A DNA stretch of 64,000 nt from Geobacteraceae bacterium (lineage in GTDB: Bacteria; Desulfobacterota; Desulfuromonadia; Geobacterales; Pseudopelobacteraceae), in NCBI GenBank assembly GCA_013336525.1, contig JAAXTM010000001.1:682001-746000 (forward strand), in the 5' to 3' direction. The notes under the pieces were generated by a model, which did no database searches, was not told the DNA's origin, and was given only the letters and a program-made list of their open reading frames with translations. The position numbers were made by a program, and so were the translations under genes. Below are positions 37,260 through 47,854 of this stretch, one piece after another (position 1 is the stretch's first letter; each line of letters begins with the position of its first letter).

Positions 37260-39347
37260 ATGGAAATTTTTGGTAAAAATGTATTTAACCAGACTGTTAT
37301 GAGAGAAAGGCTGCCGAAAGGTGTTTTCAAAAACTTGAAAAAAACCATCGACGAAGGTCTGCCACTGGATCCTACAATCGCAGATGTTGTCGCGACTGCG
37401 ATGAAAGAGTGGGCTGTTGAAAGAGGTGCAACACATTTTACCCATTGGTTCCAGCCGATGACCGGTATTACTGCAGAAAAACATGACTCATTCATTTCAC
37501 CATCAGAAAATGGTGTTCTGATGGAGTTCTCCGGCAAAGAGCTGGTCAAGGGTGAGCCGGATGCATCATCTTTCCCCAGCGGCGGCCTGAGAGCAACCTT
37601 TGAAGCCAGAGGCTATACAGCTTGGGACTGCACATCTCCTGCGTTTTTGAGAGAAGAAGCTGATGTCATAACTCTTTGCATCCCCACCGCTTTCTGTTCG
37701 TATACCGGAGAAGCCCTGGACAAAAAGACTCCTCTGCTCCGCTCCATGGAAGCACTTTCTACACAGGCAGTGCGTGTACTTAGATTGTTCGGAAATACTA
37801 CTGTCAGCAGGGTTACATCAACTGTCGGTGCTGAGCAGGAATACTTCCTTGTGGACAAGTCTTTTTTTCTGAAAAGACCCGACCTGATGATGTCCGGCAG
37901 AACACTCTTTGGGGCCATGCCATCAAAAGGGCAGGAACTGGAAGATCACTATTTCGGCACTATCAAGGAAAGAGTGCTGTGTTACATGAAAGAAGTAAAT
38001 GAAGAACTCTGGAAACTGGGCGTTACCGCTAAAACACAACACAATGAAGTTGCACCTGGACAATTTGAGCTAGCCCCGATTTTTGAGAACACAAACATTG
38101 CCACAGACCACAATCAGATGGTTATGGATGTTCTGAAGCGGATAGCTCTCAGACATGACCTGGTCTGCCTGCTGCACGAAAAACCATTTGCCGGCGTAAA
38201 CGGTTCCGGTAAGCACAACAACTGGTCCATGAGCTCAAATGACGGACAGAACCTGCTTGAGCCGGGCCATACCCCACATGAAAACGCTCAATTCCTGACC
38301 TTCCTGATGGCAACCATTAAAGCTGTAGATACGTATGCTGGGCTCCTGCGCTGCTCTTGTGCCAACGCCGGTAATGACCACCGTTTGGGTGCCAATGAAG
38401 CACCCCCGGCAATCATTTCGATATTCCTTGGCGATCAGCTTGCCGACATTCTCGACCAGATAGTGGCTGGTAAAACAAAATCATCCTCAACCAACGCTGA
38501 TATGAAGATTGGCGTCACCACTCTTCCTGCACTGCCCAAAGACGCGACCGATAGAAACAGAACCTCACCGTTCGCCTTTACCGGTAACAAGTTTGAATTC
38601 AGAATGCTCGGTTCATCTTTCTCCATCTCCGGTCCTAACATTATCATAAATACAATCATTGCCGATGCGCTGAAGGAATTTGCTGACAAACTCGAGAAAT
38701 CTAAAAACTTTTCATCTGACCTTGAGAAACTGCTTAAGGAAACTGCCAAAAAACATAATCGCGTTGTGTTCAACGGCAACAATTACTCCGAAGAGTGGGT
38801 CAAGGAAGCCAAAAAACGTGGTCTGCTTAACATTCCCAACACTCCAAAGGCACTAAAAGAGCTGGTATCAAAAGAAGCCGTTGAGCTGTTTGTTAAACAC
38901 GGTGTATTTAACGAGAAAGAAATTCATGCACGTTATGAAATCGTGGTCGAGCAATATGTGAAGACCCTGAATATTGAAGCACTGACCATGATCGACATGG
39001 CCAACCACAGCATAATTCCAGCAGCTATCGAATATGCGACTACGTTGGCGTCATCCATCTCAGCCGTTACTGCAGTATCCGGCAAACTGAACGTCTCGAC
39101 ACAGAAGGCGCTGTTGGAAGAGCTCTCCGACAAACTTGCCTCTGCGAGCAGCAATGTTAAAGCACTGGAGAAAACACTTGAAAGTGCACTGAACATCGCC
39201 GACATTGAAAAACAGGCCGTTGCGTTCAGGGAAAAGGTATTTACAAAAATGCTTGAACTACGTGCCGATGGTGACGCTCTGGAAAAAATCATTGCGGCCA
39301 AATACTGGCCGCTACCAACCTATGGGGAAATGCTTTTTATTCTGTAA
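37260..39347 (+). CDS. glnN: Glutamine synthetase type III
   Basis: ATP-dependent glutamate-ammonia ligase of the GSIII family. 695 residues from the ATG at 37260, which follows AAGGAGG at seven bases; a TTG at 37203 is in frame but not needed. GSIII marks: [88 protein letters not shown] and [20 protein letters not shown]. The last 170 residues form the extra C-terminal domain. GSIII is not adenylylated in studied species. Convergent with the glnB-glnA operon and ended by a terminator. Confidence 0.96.
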   Translation: MEIFGKNVFNQTVMRERLPKGVFKNLKKTIDEGLPLDPTIADVVATAMKEWAVERGATHFTHWFQPMTGITAEKHDSFISPSENGVLMEFSGKELVKGEPDASSFPSGGLRATFEARGYTAWDCTSPAFLREEADVITLCIPTAFCSYTGEALDKKTPLLRSMEALSTQAVRVLRLFGNTTVSRVTSTVGAEQEYFLVDKSFFLKRPDLMMSGRTLFGAMPSKGQELEDHYFGTIKERVLCYMKEVNEELWKLGVTAKTQHNEVAPGQFELAPIFENTNIATDHNQMVMDVLKRIALRHDLVCLLHEKPFAGVNGSGKHNNWSMSSNDGQNLLEPGHTPHENAQFLTFLMATIKAVDTYAGLLRCSCANAGNDHRLGANEAPPAIISIFLGDQLADILDQIVAGKTKSSSTNADMKIGVTTLPALPKDATDRNRTSPFAFTGNKFEFRMLGSSFSISGPNIIINTIIADALKEFADKLEKSKNFSSDLEKLLKETAKKHNRVVFNGNNYSEEWVKEAKKRGLLNIPNTPKALKELVSKEAVELFVKHGVFNEKEIHARYEIVVEQYVKTLNIEALTMIDMANHSIIPAAIEYATTLASSISAVTAVSGKLNVSTQKALLEELSDKLASASSNVKALEKTLESALNIADIEKQAVAFREKVFTKMLELRADGDALEKIIAAKYWPLPTYGEMLFIL

Positions 39348-39372
39348 TCCATGTATCTCTACATGTTTGACT

Positions 39373-39406
39373 AAAAAAGGAGCCTCCTCCAGGGGGCTCC
39401 TTTTTT
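39373..39406 (+). terminator. Intrinsic terminator of glnN
   Basis: AAAAAAGGAGCC, ten-base loop, GGCTCCTTTTTT: a perfect 12-bp stem including its A and T runs, 26 nt after the glnN stop. Confidence 0.92.
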
Positions 39407-39603
39407 GTGACAAGAACAGCAATAAAAATCATTTTGCCCTTTTACAACTGAAAAGCATGTCGTTATGGGGGTAAGAGTGGATCTGGCAAACGCGCTGCGC
39501 CGTGCCCACCTCCCCAATTCGAAGGCTAATTCCATAGATAGTCAATACTCAAGGTCCTGAACGTGGCGAGCAGCAAACAACTGTTGTCCAAGGTTTAAAA
39601 TGC
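39407..39603. other. Gap between two facing terminators
   Basis: About 197 bases between the glnN and glnA terminators. I saw no gene, RNA or repeat in it. Confidence 0.4.
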
Positions 39604-39629
39604 AAAAAGGCGGGATTTCTCCCGCCTTT
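39604..39629 (-). terminator. Intrinsic terminator of glnA
   Basis: On the minus strand AAAGGCGGGA-GAAA-TCCCGCCTTT then two more Ts: a 10-bp stem 27 nt past the glnA stop. Confidence 0.9.
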
Positions 39630-39655
39630 CAAGGTTGTTGCAGCTTTAGTTTTAA

Positions 39656-41068
39656 TTAAATATCGTAATACAGCTCAAACTCTAGAGGCACCGGACGCAT
39701 ACGAACAGGATTGACTTCAGCCTCAGTCTTGTACTCGATCCACTTTTCGATTACGTCAGGTGTAAATACGTCACCTTTCAGGAGGAACTCATGGTCATCC
39801 TTAAGGCATTGCAGAGCTTCTTCAAGTGTACCCGGAGCTGACGGGATATCCTTAAGCTCTTCCGGAGAAAGACCGTAAATATCTTTGTCCAGAGGCTGAC
39901 CAGGATCTATTTTGTTTTCAATTCCATCCAGGCCGGCCATCAGCATGGCAGCAAAGGCCAGATAGCCATTGCAAGATGGATCGGGAGTACGGTATTCAAC
40001 GCGCTTTGCTTTAGGGTTGGTGGACATCATCGGAATGCGCAGTGAAGCAGAACGGTTACGGCTTGAGTAAGCCATATTTACCGGTGCCTCAAAACCTGGC
40101 ACCAATCGCTTATACGAGTTGGTGGTAGGATTTGTAATGGCACAAAGTGCCTTGGCGTGTTTGATGATACCGCCGATATACCAAAGCGCCATCTGGGAAA
40201 GACCGCCGTATTTGTCTCCGGCGAACAGGTTCTGTCCGTCTTTCCAGATCGACATGTGGCAGTGCATACCTGAGCCGTTGTCACCATAAAGCGGCTTGGG
40301 CATAAAGGTTACTGTTTTACCGTTACGGTAAGCAACATTCTTGATAACATACTTGAACCATTGCAGCTGGTCAGCCATATCAACTAATGATGAGAAACGC
40401 ATGTCGATTTCTGCCTGACCACCGGTAGCAACTTCATGATGCTGGCACTCTACACGGATACCGACATTCTGAAGCACTTCTACCATTTCGTTACGCAGGT
40501 CATTTTGCGAATCAACCGGTGAACATGGGAAGTAGCCCTCTTTGTGGCGTGGTTTGTATCCAAGGTTCGGGAACTCTTCGCGGCCTGTATTCCAAGCGCC
40601 TTCAGAGGAATCAACGGCAAAAAAAGATTGATTGGCTGTTGAAGAAAAGCGTACGTCATCAAAGATAAAAAATTCAGCTTCAGGTCCAAAAAAAGCGGTG
40701 TCGCCAATGCCTGTTGATTTCAGGTACATTTCGGCTTTTTTCGCAATGTTACGTGGATCACGTGTGTAATCTTCCTTGGTAATCGGATCAAAAATATCGC
40801 AAATAATCGACATGGTAGGAACCTTGACGAAAGGGTCCATTTTGGCAGTGGTAGGGTCAGGAAGCAGGATCATGTCAGAAGCGTGGATAGGCTGCCAGCC
40901 GCGGATTGAAGAACCGTCAAATCCCTGCCCCTCTTCAAATGTATCCTCGCTAAACTCGGACATTGGCACTGAAACGTGCTGCCAGGTACCAATAAAATCC
41001 ATAAACTTGTAATCAACCATTCTCGCGCCGTTTTCTTTGGCGAATTCAAGTACTTGCTTCGGGGTCAT
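39656..41068 (-). CDS. glnA: Glutamine synthetase type I
   Basis: Dodecameric GSI, 470 residues. The ATG at 41068 ([14 protein letters not shown]) has AAAGGAG six bases upstream; a longer frame to 41122 runs into the intergenic region. Signatures: [75 protein letters not shown]. The loop [12 protein letters not shown] carries the tyrosine adenylylated by GlnE in proteobacteria. Second gene after glnB (28-nt gap), behind the same sigma-54 promoter. Confidence 0.97.
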   Translation of the reverse strand: MTPKQVLEFAKENGARMVDYKFMDFIGTWQHVSVPMSEFSEDTFEEGQGFDGSSIRGWQPIHASDMILLPDPTTAKMDPFVKVPTMSIICDIFDPITKEDYTRDPRNIAKKAEMYLKSTGIGDTAFFGPEAEFFIFDDVRFSSTANQSFFAVDSSEGAWNTGREEFPNLGYKPRHKEGYFPCSPVDSQNDLRNEMVEVLQNVGIRVECQHHEVATGGQAEIDMRFSSLVDMADQLQWFKYVIKNVAYRNGKTVTFMPKPLYGDNGSGMHCHMSIWKDGQNLFAGDKYGGLSQMALWYIGGIIKHAKALCAITNPTTNSYKRLVPGFEAPVNMAYSSRNRSASLRIPMMSTNPKAKRVEYRTPDPSCNGYLAFAAMLMAGLDGIENKIDPGQPLDKDIYGLSPEELKDIPSAPGTLEEALQCLKDDHEFLLKGDVFTPDVIEKWIEYKTEAEVNPVRMRPVPLEFELYYDI

Positions 41069-41096
41069 CTGTTGCTCCTTTCGGTATTTGGTTTTG

Positions 41097-41450
<354 letters not shown>

Positions 41451-41520
41451 TTACTTAAGATTTTATGAAAGCAAGGAAACCAGATTTACCTAGCTTAAAA
41501 CATTTATCTTCAATACTAAA

Positions 41521-41537
41521 AGCAAGCTCCTTGCCAA
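41521..41537 (-). promoter_or_regulatory. Sigma-54 promoter of glnB-glnA
   Basis: Read on the minus strand: TTGGCAAGGAGCTTGCT, matching TTGGCAC-N5-TTGCT with one change (A for C at the sixth base of the -24 box). The initiation point falls near 41510, about 75 nt before glnB. Confidence 0.85.
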
Positions 41538-41685
41538 TTTAGTTATATAATTATTATGGTCACATATTTGAATAGTTAAGAAACATATCACAAAAGCTGT
41601 TATTCCTACAGAGCACGCACCTGCTTAATATATAGTCACCGCAATCGACATTGCACATAATCAAGGCACTACAGACTGATGAATT

Positions 41686-42408
41686 TCACGTATTAAAATC
41701 CTTGAGTTCTTTGATTATTTCGACCTGACGCTGGTTGATATAGTAAACAATCTGCTGTTGAGAATGCTTTTCTGCGTGAAATTCTATTAAACAGGTAAAA
41801 GGAGCTTTTGTCCCGATGACTTTGAGAACTGTCGCACCAAGAGCTACTTCACGCACCGAGTTACCATTAAAATCCGGCAGTTTTAAAAAAATATTTATGT
41901 CCAGGCCTGGGGTCATAAGATCAGCAGACATCATATTGATGGCGGCACCGCCGAGCGATAGATCCTTAACATTGCCTTTCAAAATATCTCCCTCTAATAC
42001 AATTTCCGCCTCAACGGGATTGTCAAGAAGGACCCGCACAAATCTCCTCATGTCAGATCGAATTTTTGCATATCCAAAGTTACACAGAACAACACGTTTC
42101 TTGGAAGAACTCACATAAAAAGCCTCACCAATCATATCTTCCGGAAATGAGCTTAGTTTATGTGAATAGATGAGCGTTTGTTTCTCCATATTGATGATTT
42201 TTGCCTGATACTCGTGAACAGCAAACTCTGCCATTTCATTTTCCACACTCAGTAAAGTAGCATTATATGAAACAGGAATTTCTTTATAATAGTTCAAAAA
42301 CGAAAACTGCTGACCTATCATCCCTTGCAAAAACTGGATGATAACCAGCATATCTTCTTGTTCCGTCCCTCGTACAACCTTGTCGTAATATGTAAACACC
42401 CAAGGCAC
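41686..42408 (-). CDS. YcgR-like PilZ domain protein
   Basis: 240 residues. The C-terminal PilZ domain has RRFVR (c-di-GMP RxxxR) and DLSLGGAAI (D/NxSxxG), the two binding motifs; the preceding 115 residues look like the flagellar-brake type N-domain. Expected role: c-di-GMP-dependent control of motility or polysaccharide output. The GTG at 42408 is poorly supported (AGGGG lies too close); an ATG at 42351 (221 residues) is an equally reasonable start. Divergent from the M23 peptidase. Confidence 0.85.
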   Translation of the reverse strand: MPWVFTYYDKVVRGTEQEDMLVIIQFLQGMIGQQFSFLNYYKEIPVSYNATLLSVENEMAEFAVHEYQAKIINMEKQTLIYSHKLSSFPEDMIGEAFYVSSSKKRVVLCNFGYAKIRSDMRRFVRVLLDNPVEAEIVLEGDILKGNVKDLSLGGAAINMMSADLMTPGLDINIFLKLPDFNGNSVREVALGATVLKVIGTKAPFTCLIEFHAEKHSQQQIVYYINQRQVEIIKELKDFNT

Positions 42409-42459
42409 CCCTAGAGATGATGAATTGAATTATTTTTAAAAACCGGCTATATTCGGACG

Positions 42460-43329
42460 ATGAATTTAACTATCAGAAAAAGCACCGAACAACAAGCACA
42501 ATTGACAGTTTATACCAAAGTCCGACGCATGCTTTGGAATACTTTCAATAATGTGCTCGCATTGTCACTGACCCTTGTTTTATGCATGTCCAGCTCTTTT
42601 GCAGAAGCGGACATTTACCGTTTTGTAACAATTGAAGGCGTTGAAACTTTTACCGACGCTCCGAATAACAAAAGTGCCACTGTTGTCATTAAAGACCGGC
42701 AGCTAACCTCCAAGCGGCGCAAATCATCGTCAAAGCAGAAAACTCATGACATTTCGCTGAATGAAATTGTACAAAAAGCCGTCACTGCGGCTCTCAACCC
42801 GCAAGAAGCGGAACAAAGAGACTTTGAACCAAGCCTTCCTGATGTCGGTGGAACGATAACTTCGAAAGTCGGCATGAGAATAGACCCTGTCGACGGGATC
42901 TGGCGCCAGCACAACGGTATTGATATTGCTATACCTACGGGAACCCCAATCAGACCGGTAGCTCAAGGGGTTGTCGTATATAGCGGCAGTCGCTCAGGAT
43001 ACGGCAACACGGTCGTAGTTGAGCATGACAACGGGATCATTACCCTATACGCACACAACAGCCAGATTATGGTAACACAGGGACAACCGGTCACATCAGA
43101 TAGTATCCTGGCACTTTCGGGCTCAACCGGAAGATCTACCGGGCCGCATCTCCACTTTGAGGCTTGGCAGTCCGGGGCAAATATCACGATGGCCTTTCTC
43201 CCTAACAGCGGCATGACACTGCCTAAAGCAACGCTGGTCGCCAGCAGTCAGCGGGCGCCACGTTTCCGGAGTGAGGTTCTTTCTGACGGTTCGATCCTGT
43301 TCACTAATATCCCCTCATCCACTCCCTGA
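42460..43329 (+). CDS. M23 peptidase with DUF4124-like N-terminus
   Basis: 289 residues, exported. A hydrophobic signal (about 27-46) is followed by a short DUF4124-type segment (DIYRFVTIEGVETFTDAP), a basic linker and the LytM/M23 domain: MRIDPVDGIWRQHNGIDIAIPTG (first His, Asp), GYGNTVVVEHDNGIITLYAHN and GPHLHFEAW (HxH). All zinc ligands are present, so it is probably an active peptidoglycan endopeptidase. ATG at 42529 is an alternative start just before the signal. Overlaps the aldolase gene by one base (TGATG). Confidence 0.85.
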   Translation: MNLTIRKSTEQQAQLTVYTKVRRMLWNTFNNVLALSLTLVLCMSSSFAEADIYRFVTIEGVETFTDAPNNKSATVVIKDRQLTSKRRKSSSKQKTHDISLNEIVQKAVTAALNPQEAEQRDFEPSLPDVGGTITSKVGMRIDPVDGIWRQHNGIDIAIPTGTPIRPVAQGVVVYSGSRSGYGNTVVVEHDNGIITLYAHNSQIMVTQGQPVTSDSILALSGSTGRSTGPHLHFEAWQSGANITMAFLPNSGMTLPKATLVASSQRAPRFRSEVLSDGSILFTNIPSSTP

Positions 43330-44504
43330 TGCATGGACAAATTGCCAAATATACAGCCAAACTGATTTCAGATGGCTCTGCACAGGCTGATCAGATTGCC
43401 TTTGCTGCTCAGGATGACATAATAATTTCGGCGGGCAAATCAACGCTTGCTGCACTTTCGGAATCTATCCTTGTCCGCCTTAATTGTCTTGCGCTTGTTG
43501 CAGCCGCCCCTTCGCTTCCTTTTGCGGATTTTCTTATTCAGCGGTCCGCTATCCATGATCATGAGATTATTCCACGAGACACGGAAACCCGTACATTCTT
43601 GCATGACATACCGATTCTGCGCAAAACCGAGATGACTTTTGATCCTGCAGTGTCAATTTCAACCTTGTTAGGAAACCGCAAAGGGATTGTAGTTGAAGGC
43701 ATCGGGATCATCGCTGCAGGGTCATTGACAGTAGAACAGGCATATATCAACTGGTCTTCAGTTTTTCATTCAACCTATATCAAATACCTTGAAGATCTGC
43801 TCGAATACGGCTTCATGTTTCCGGGTGAAGAAGATGCTTTTAACAGCTTTCGCAACGCCATACTAGTTCCGATCTCAACTGATGGGCTCGAATTCCGGCA
43901 GGGGCCTCTTATAGAAAAGCAGGCCATCCTGGAGGAGATAGCCCGCGTAGGTCAGTATACTGTACAGAGACGTCTTGTTGACTCTTTTTTCGGCAACATT
44001 TCCTATTCAAACGAAAACCTGATATATATCTCGCAAACCGCATCAAGCCTGGACGAACTACCCGGCTGCATCGATCCGGTCCCTTTTGAAAACAGCTCCA
44101 CGGTCGGTATAACCGCCTCCAGTGAACTGGTTGCGCACCGATCAATTTTTGAAACTACCGGCTGTCGTGCAATTTTGCACGGACATCCGCGCTTTGCGGT
44201 TGTCATGAGTATGATCTGCAGCGAAAAAAAATCGTGTCAAGTGACGGACTGCTGGAAGGACTGCTCAAAAGTGCGATTTTTGGGCAACACCCCGGTGGTA
44301 GCAGGAGAAATTGGTGCTGGCGGAATCGCCAGGAATGTCCCGCCTGTTATTGGCATAACCGGTTCTGCAGTTGTGTACGGTCACGGAGTCTTCAGTATCG
44401 GTATGACCGATTTCCGTGAAGCGTTTCAGGGACTGGTTGATGTCGAGAACTGGTGCAGGGCTGAATATTTCAGACTCATCGATGAAAGTAGAAAGAAAGT
44501 TTAA
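43329..44504 (+). CDS. Class II aldolase/adducin family protein with a degenerate first copy
   Basis: 391 residues. The C-terminal half is a recognisable class II aldolase: FFGNISYSNEN, SELVAHRSIFETTGCRAILHGHPRFAVVMS with the HxH zinc ligands and VVYGHGVFSIG with the third His. The N-terminal half ends in a segment (EGIGIIAAGSLTVEQAYINW) that parallels YGHGVFSIGMTDFREAF in the second half but has lost the His, suggesting a duplicated, decayed copy. A cysteine-rich insert (CSEKKSCQVTDCWKDC) breaks the second copy. Substrate unknown. Translationally coupled to the M23 gene; its end overlaps rlmB by 4 nt. Confidence 0.75.
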   Translation: MHGQIAKYTAKLISDGSAQADQIAFAAQDDIIISAGKSTLAALSESILVRLNCLALVAAAPSLPFADFLIQRSAIHDHEIIPRDTETRTFLHDIPILRKTEMTFDPAVSISTLLGNRKGIVVEGIGIIAAGSLTVEQAYINWSSVFHSTYIKYLEDLLEYGFMFPGEEDAFNSFRNAILVPISTDGLEFRQGPLIEKQAILEEIARVGQYTVQRRLVDSFFGNISYSNENLIYISQTASSLDELPGCIDPVPFENSSTVGITASSELVAHRSIFETTGCRAILHGHPRFAVVMSMICSEKKSCQVTDCWKDCSKVRFLGNTPVVAGEIGAGGIARNVPPVIGITGSAVVYGHGVFSIGMTDFREAFQGLVDVENWCRAEYFRLIDESRKKV

Positions 44505-45238
44505 CCCCTAACCTTCCGCGCAATTTCAAACAGAGCAATCCCCCCGGCAACCGAGGCATTGAGGGAACTGACCCCTCCGTATTGCGGAATTGACATCACG
44601 ACATCGCACTGTTTGCGCACAAGAGGCCTGATCCCCTCCCCTTCTCCGCCAACCACAAGTACAACATTTCCTGAAAAGTCCGTTCCATAGACCGACTGCC
44701 TGGCAGCGCCATCTAGCCCATATACCCAGTATCCTTGTTTTTTCAATGTTTCAAGCGTTTGTGCCACATTGGTAATCATGGCAACCGGTACCGTCTCTAC
44801 AGCACCAGCTGACGTTTTCTCAGCGGCGGCAGTAATCCCGCAGGCACGGTCTTTAGGGATAAGGACACCGTCAACTCCCGCACAGGCAGCAGATCGGATC
44901 AAGGCACCCAGATTATGCGGGTCCTGGATGGCATCTAAAACAAGAAGAAATCCTGTAGAACCGGATTGACTGATAGAGGTCAGCAGATCGTCAAAGTCTG
45001 CATAGCGGAAGGGTTCCACTTCCAATGCGATACCCTGGTGATGCGAAGATGCACACATTTTAGTCAGGTCCAGCTTATCCCGACGGTGTACCGCAACTCC
45101 CCGCTCCTCGGCCAACCTGATAATCTTTTCAACCCGATGGTCGGTAGCACTAATCTGCACATACAGGTTGAAAGCGCCGCGTGTCCCCTGCAAAGATTCT
45201 TTTACCGGATTGACACCAAATATCAGTTCACCTTTCAT
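44501..45238 (-). CDS. rlmB: 23S rRNA (guanosine-2251-2'-O)-methyltransferase family, TrmH/SpoU
   Basis: 245 residues from the ATG at 45238, which forms an ATGA overlap with pyrF; a longer frame to 45271 is rejected. The N-terminal substrate-binding domain opens MKGELIFGVNPVKESL. The SPOUT knot has LVLDAIQDPHNLGALIRSA, VLVVGGEGEGIRPLV and SIPQYGGVSSLNASVAGGIALFEI, the three SpoU motifs. RlmB is the likeliest identity; other 2'-O-methyltransferases of this family look similar. Confidence 0.9.
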   Translation of the reverse strand: MKGELIFGVNPVKESLQGTRGAFNLYVQISATDHRVEKIIRLAEERGVAVHRRDKLDLTKMCASSHHQGIALEVEPFRYADFDDLLTSISQSGSTGFLLVLDAIQDPHNLGALIRSAACAGVDGVLIPKDRACGITAAAEKTSAGAVETVPVAMITNVAQTLETLKKQGYWVYGLDGAARQSVYGTDFSGNVVLVVGGEGEGIRPLVRKQCDVVMSIPQYGGVSSLNASVAGGIALFEIARKVRG

Positions 45239-45960
45239 AGGGCACCTTCCACTATCTCGTTCGCAATACATTCAGCTGCCTGGACGGGGTCTGCCGCTTT
45301 GGCTATCGGGCGACCAATCACCAGATAATCTGCTCCCGATGAAACCGCTTCTGCCGGGGTCATAATACGCTTCTGATCATCAGCAGAGGCAAAAGATGGG
45401 CGCACTCCAGGAGTAACTATCAGAAAATCGGGGCCGCAGGCCTCTCTTATCAGTCCGATTTCAAGCGGAGAGGCTACTACTCCATCCATGCCGGATGATT
45501 TGGCCAGCCGCGCCAGTCGCACCACCATATCCTGAATAGAATGCTCTATTCCGATCTGCCGCAATGTCTCAACCGTTGATGAGGTCAGAATAGTCACCGC
45601 AAGAAGCCGTGGGCGCTCGGCATCACTGAATTCCTTGTGTACGGCGGATACGGCAGTTCCCATCATTTCTGCGCCGCCCAGCGCATGCAGATTGGCCAAT
45701 TGAACACCAAGACGTGCAGCTTCACACATTGCATTCGCAACCGTATTCGGAATGTCATGGTATTTAAGATCGAGAAATACCTGGCCGCCATGCTTCTGAA
45801 CAGCTTTGACAGCGGCAGGCCCGCAGGAGGTAAACAGCTCCTTGCCGACCTTGAACATCCCGACCTTTCCGGTCAATGCTTCTGCCCACCGGTCGATATC
45901 ATCCAGACCATGTACATCCAGGGCGAATATGATTTTTTTGCGTGCTTCTTCGATAGTCAT
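45235..45960 (-). CDS. pyrF: Orotidine 5'-phosphate decarboxylase
   Basis: Last step of UMP synthesis. 241 residues, group I OMPDC. IIFALDVHGLDD at the start, the catalytic DLKYHDIPNTV (Lys/Asp cluster) and the phosphate-binding RIMTPAEAVSSGADYLVIGRPI. GAGGA precedes the ATG at 45960. Between dxs (7 nt away) and rlmB, in one transcript. Confidence 0.97.
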   Translation of the reverse strand: MTIEEARKKIIFALDVHGLDDIDRWAEALTGKVGMFKVGKELFTSCGPAAVKAVQKHGGQVFLDLKYHDIPNTVANAMCEAARLGVQLANLHALGGAEMMGTAVSAVHKEFSDAERPRLLAVTILTSSTVETLRQIGIEHSIQDMVVRLARLAKSSGMDGVVASPLEIGLIREACGPDFLIVTPGVRPSFASADDQKRIMTPAEAVSSGADYLVIGRPIAKAADPVQAAECIANEIVEGAL

Positions 45961-45967
45961 AGAATCC

Positions 45968-47833
45968 TCATTTTAAAAAGTTTAAAGCGGCTGACGTAAT
46001 ACCGTCCGCATCAATGCCAACATCCTTGCGTAACTGGGCCTGACTCCCCTGCTCGATATAGTGGTCGGGTAGACCAAGGCGCCGCACTTTTACATCCTGC
46101 AGGTTATTGTCATACAACAATTCCAGCACGGCGCTGCCAAAACCGCCCTGCAGGGCGTTTTCCTCAACTGTCATAATCCTGCCGGTCCGGCGGGCAGCTC
46201 CCAGTATCAGCTCTCCATCAAGCGGTTTCACAAAACGTGCGTTGATGACTCCGACGGAAAACCCCTTTAATCTGAGTACATCAACAGCTTGAAGCGCAGG
46301 ATATACCGTTGATCCAATTGCGACAATAGTCAGATCATTGCCATCAAGAAGTTGTTCGCCCTTCCCTATTTCTATGTTTTTGAGTTCAGCATCCAGCTCG
46401 ACACCATAGCCGGCACCTCTCGGGTAGCGTAGCGCAATCGGCAGATCAGAATAAATGGCAGTCTTCAGCATATGACGCAATTCGTTCTCATCTTTTGGGG
46501 CCATGACAGTTATTCCGGGTAGATGCCGCAAATAAGACAGATCGAAGACACCATGATGAGTTGGGCCGTCATCCCCAACAAGTCCGGCACGATCCATGGC
46601 TATGGTTACCGGCAGGTTTTGCAGGCAGACATCATGAAAGACCTGATCGTAGGCACGTTGAACAAATGTTGAATAGATTGCGACCACCGGCTTGAATCCA
46701 TCGGCAGCCAGACCAGCCGCAAAAGTCATAGCATGCTGTTCAGCTATGCCGACATCAAAAAAACGATCAGGAAAACGCTTTGAAAACGGATTGAGCCCGG
46801 TTCCATCAGGCATGGCAGCGGTTATGGCAATTATTTTTGAATCTTCTTGCGCCAACTGCACCAGAGTCTCGCCGAAAACATCAGTATATGATTTTACAGC
46901 CGGCTTGCCGGCTCCTTTGCCGGTGGCAACAACAAAGGCGCCGACGCCATGATATTTGGCCGGAGTCTCTTCGGCAGGTCTGTACCCCTTCCCTTTGGTT
47001 GTCATAACATGAACCAGCAGAGGGCCGTCCAGTTCATTTATATTTTTGAACACTTCCACCAACTGCGTCAAATCATGCCCGTCCAGAGGGCCAAGATAAT
47101 CAAACCCGAGTGCTTCAAACAGGGAACCGGGGGTTAGAAAACCCTTCAGTGAGTTTTCAGCACGACGGGCAAAGTGAAGGATGTCTGTACCGAACGCTGG
47201 AATATGCTTAAGCAGCACCTGCATCTCTTTTTTTAGATCACGGTAGTAACGGCCGGTCATCTTGCGTGAAATAAAAGCGGAAAAAGCGCCAACATTCTTT
47301 GAAATCGACATTTCGTTGTCGTTGAGAATGACAATCAGATTTTTTTTGAGATGGCCGGCCTGGTTCAGTGCTTCAAAAGCCATACCACCGGTCAGGGAGC
47401 CATCACCGATTACCGCAATTGAGTGATTTCGTTTTCCGTCAAGGCTTGCCGCAGCAGCCATACCCAAGCCAGCTGAAAGTGAGGTTGATGAGTGGCCGAC
47501 CCCGAAGGCATCGTGCTCAGATTCGCAGCGCTTTGGAAAACCGGAAATACCCCCGTACTGCCGCTGGGTATGGAAACGGTCGCGTCGTCCGGTAAGTATT
47601 TTGTGAGTATAGGCCTGATGTCCGACATCCCAGATTATTTTGTCACTGGGGGAGTCAAAACAATAGTGCAGGGCTATTGACAGCTCAACTGTTCCCAGAT
47701 TAGAACCGAGATGGCCACCGGTGGCAGAAACCGTTTCCAGAAGAAATTTCCGAACTTCTATTGCAAGCTCAGGTAACTGTTCCGGCTTTAGTTTTTTCAG
47801 ATCTGACGGGGAGTTTATAGCTTCTAACAGCAT
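45968..47833 (-). CDS. dxs: 1-deoxy-D-xylulose-5-phosphate synthase
   Basis: Thiamine-diphosphate enzyme joining pyruvate and glyceraldehyde-3-P, the entry to the MEP isoprenoid pathway. 621 residues. [16 protein letters not shown], the ThDP motif [18 protein letters not shown] ... [27 protein letters not shown] and [12 protein letters not shown] are present. Preceded by hpnA (21 nt) and shc: its product feeds squalene and hopanoid formation. GAGGT ahead of the ATG. Confidence 0.97.
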   Translation of the reverse strand: MLLEAINSPSDLKKLKPEQLPELAIEVRKFLLETVSATGGHLGSNLGTVELSIALHYCFDSPSDKIIWDVGHQAYTHKILTGRRDRFHTQRQYGGISGFPKRCESEHDAFGVGHSSTSLSAGLGMAAAASLDGKRNHSIAVIGDGSLTGGMAFEALNQAGHLKKNLIVILNDNEMSISKNVGAFSAFISRKMTGRYYRDLKKEMQVLLKHIPAFGTDILHFARRAENSLKGFLTPGSLFEALGFDYLGPLDGHDLTQLVEVFKNINELDGPLLVHVMTTKGKGYRPAEETPAKYHGVGAFVVATGKGAGKPAVKSYTDVFGETLVQLAQEDSKIIAITAAMPDGTGLNPFSKRFPDRFFDVGIAEQHAMTFAAGLAADGFKPVVAIYSTFVQRAYDQVFHDVCLQNLPVTIAMDRAGLVGDDGPTHHGVFDLSYLRHLPGITVMAPKDENELRHMLKTAIYSDLPIALRYPRGAGYGVELDAELKNIEIGKGEQLLDGNDLTIVAIGSTVYPALQAVDVLRLKGFSVGVINARFVKPLDGELILGAARRTGRIMTVEENALQGGFGSAVLELLYDNNLQDVKVRRLGLPDHYIEQGSQAQLRKDVGIDADGITSAALNFLK

Positions 47834-47854
47834 TAATTAATACCTCGTTTTTTC

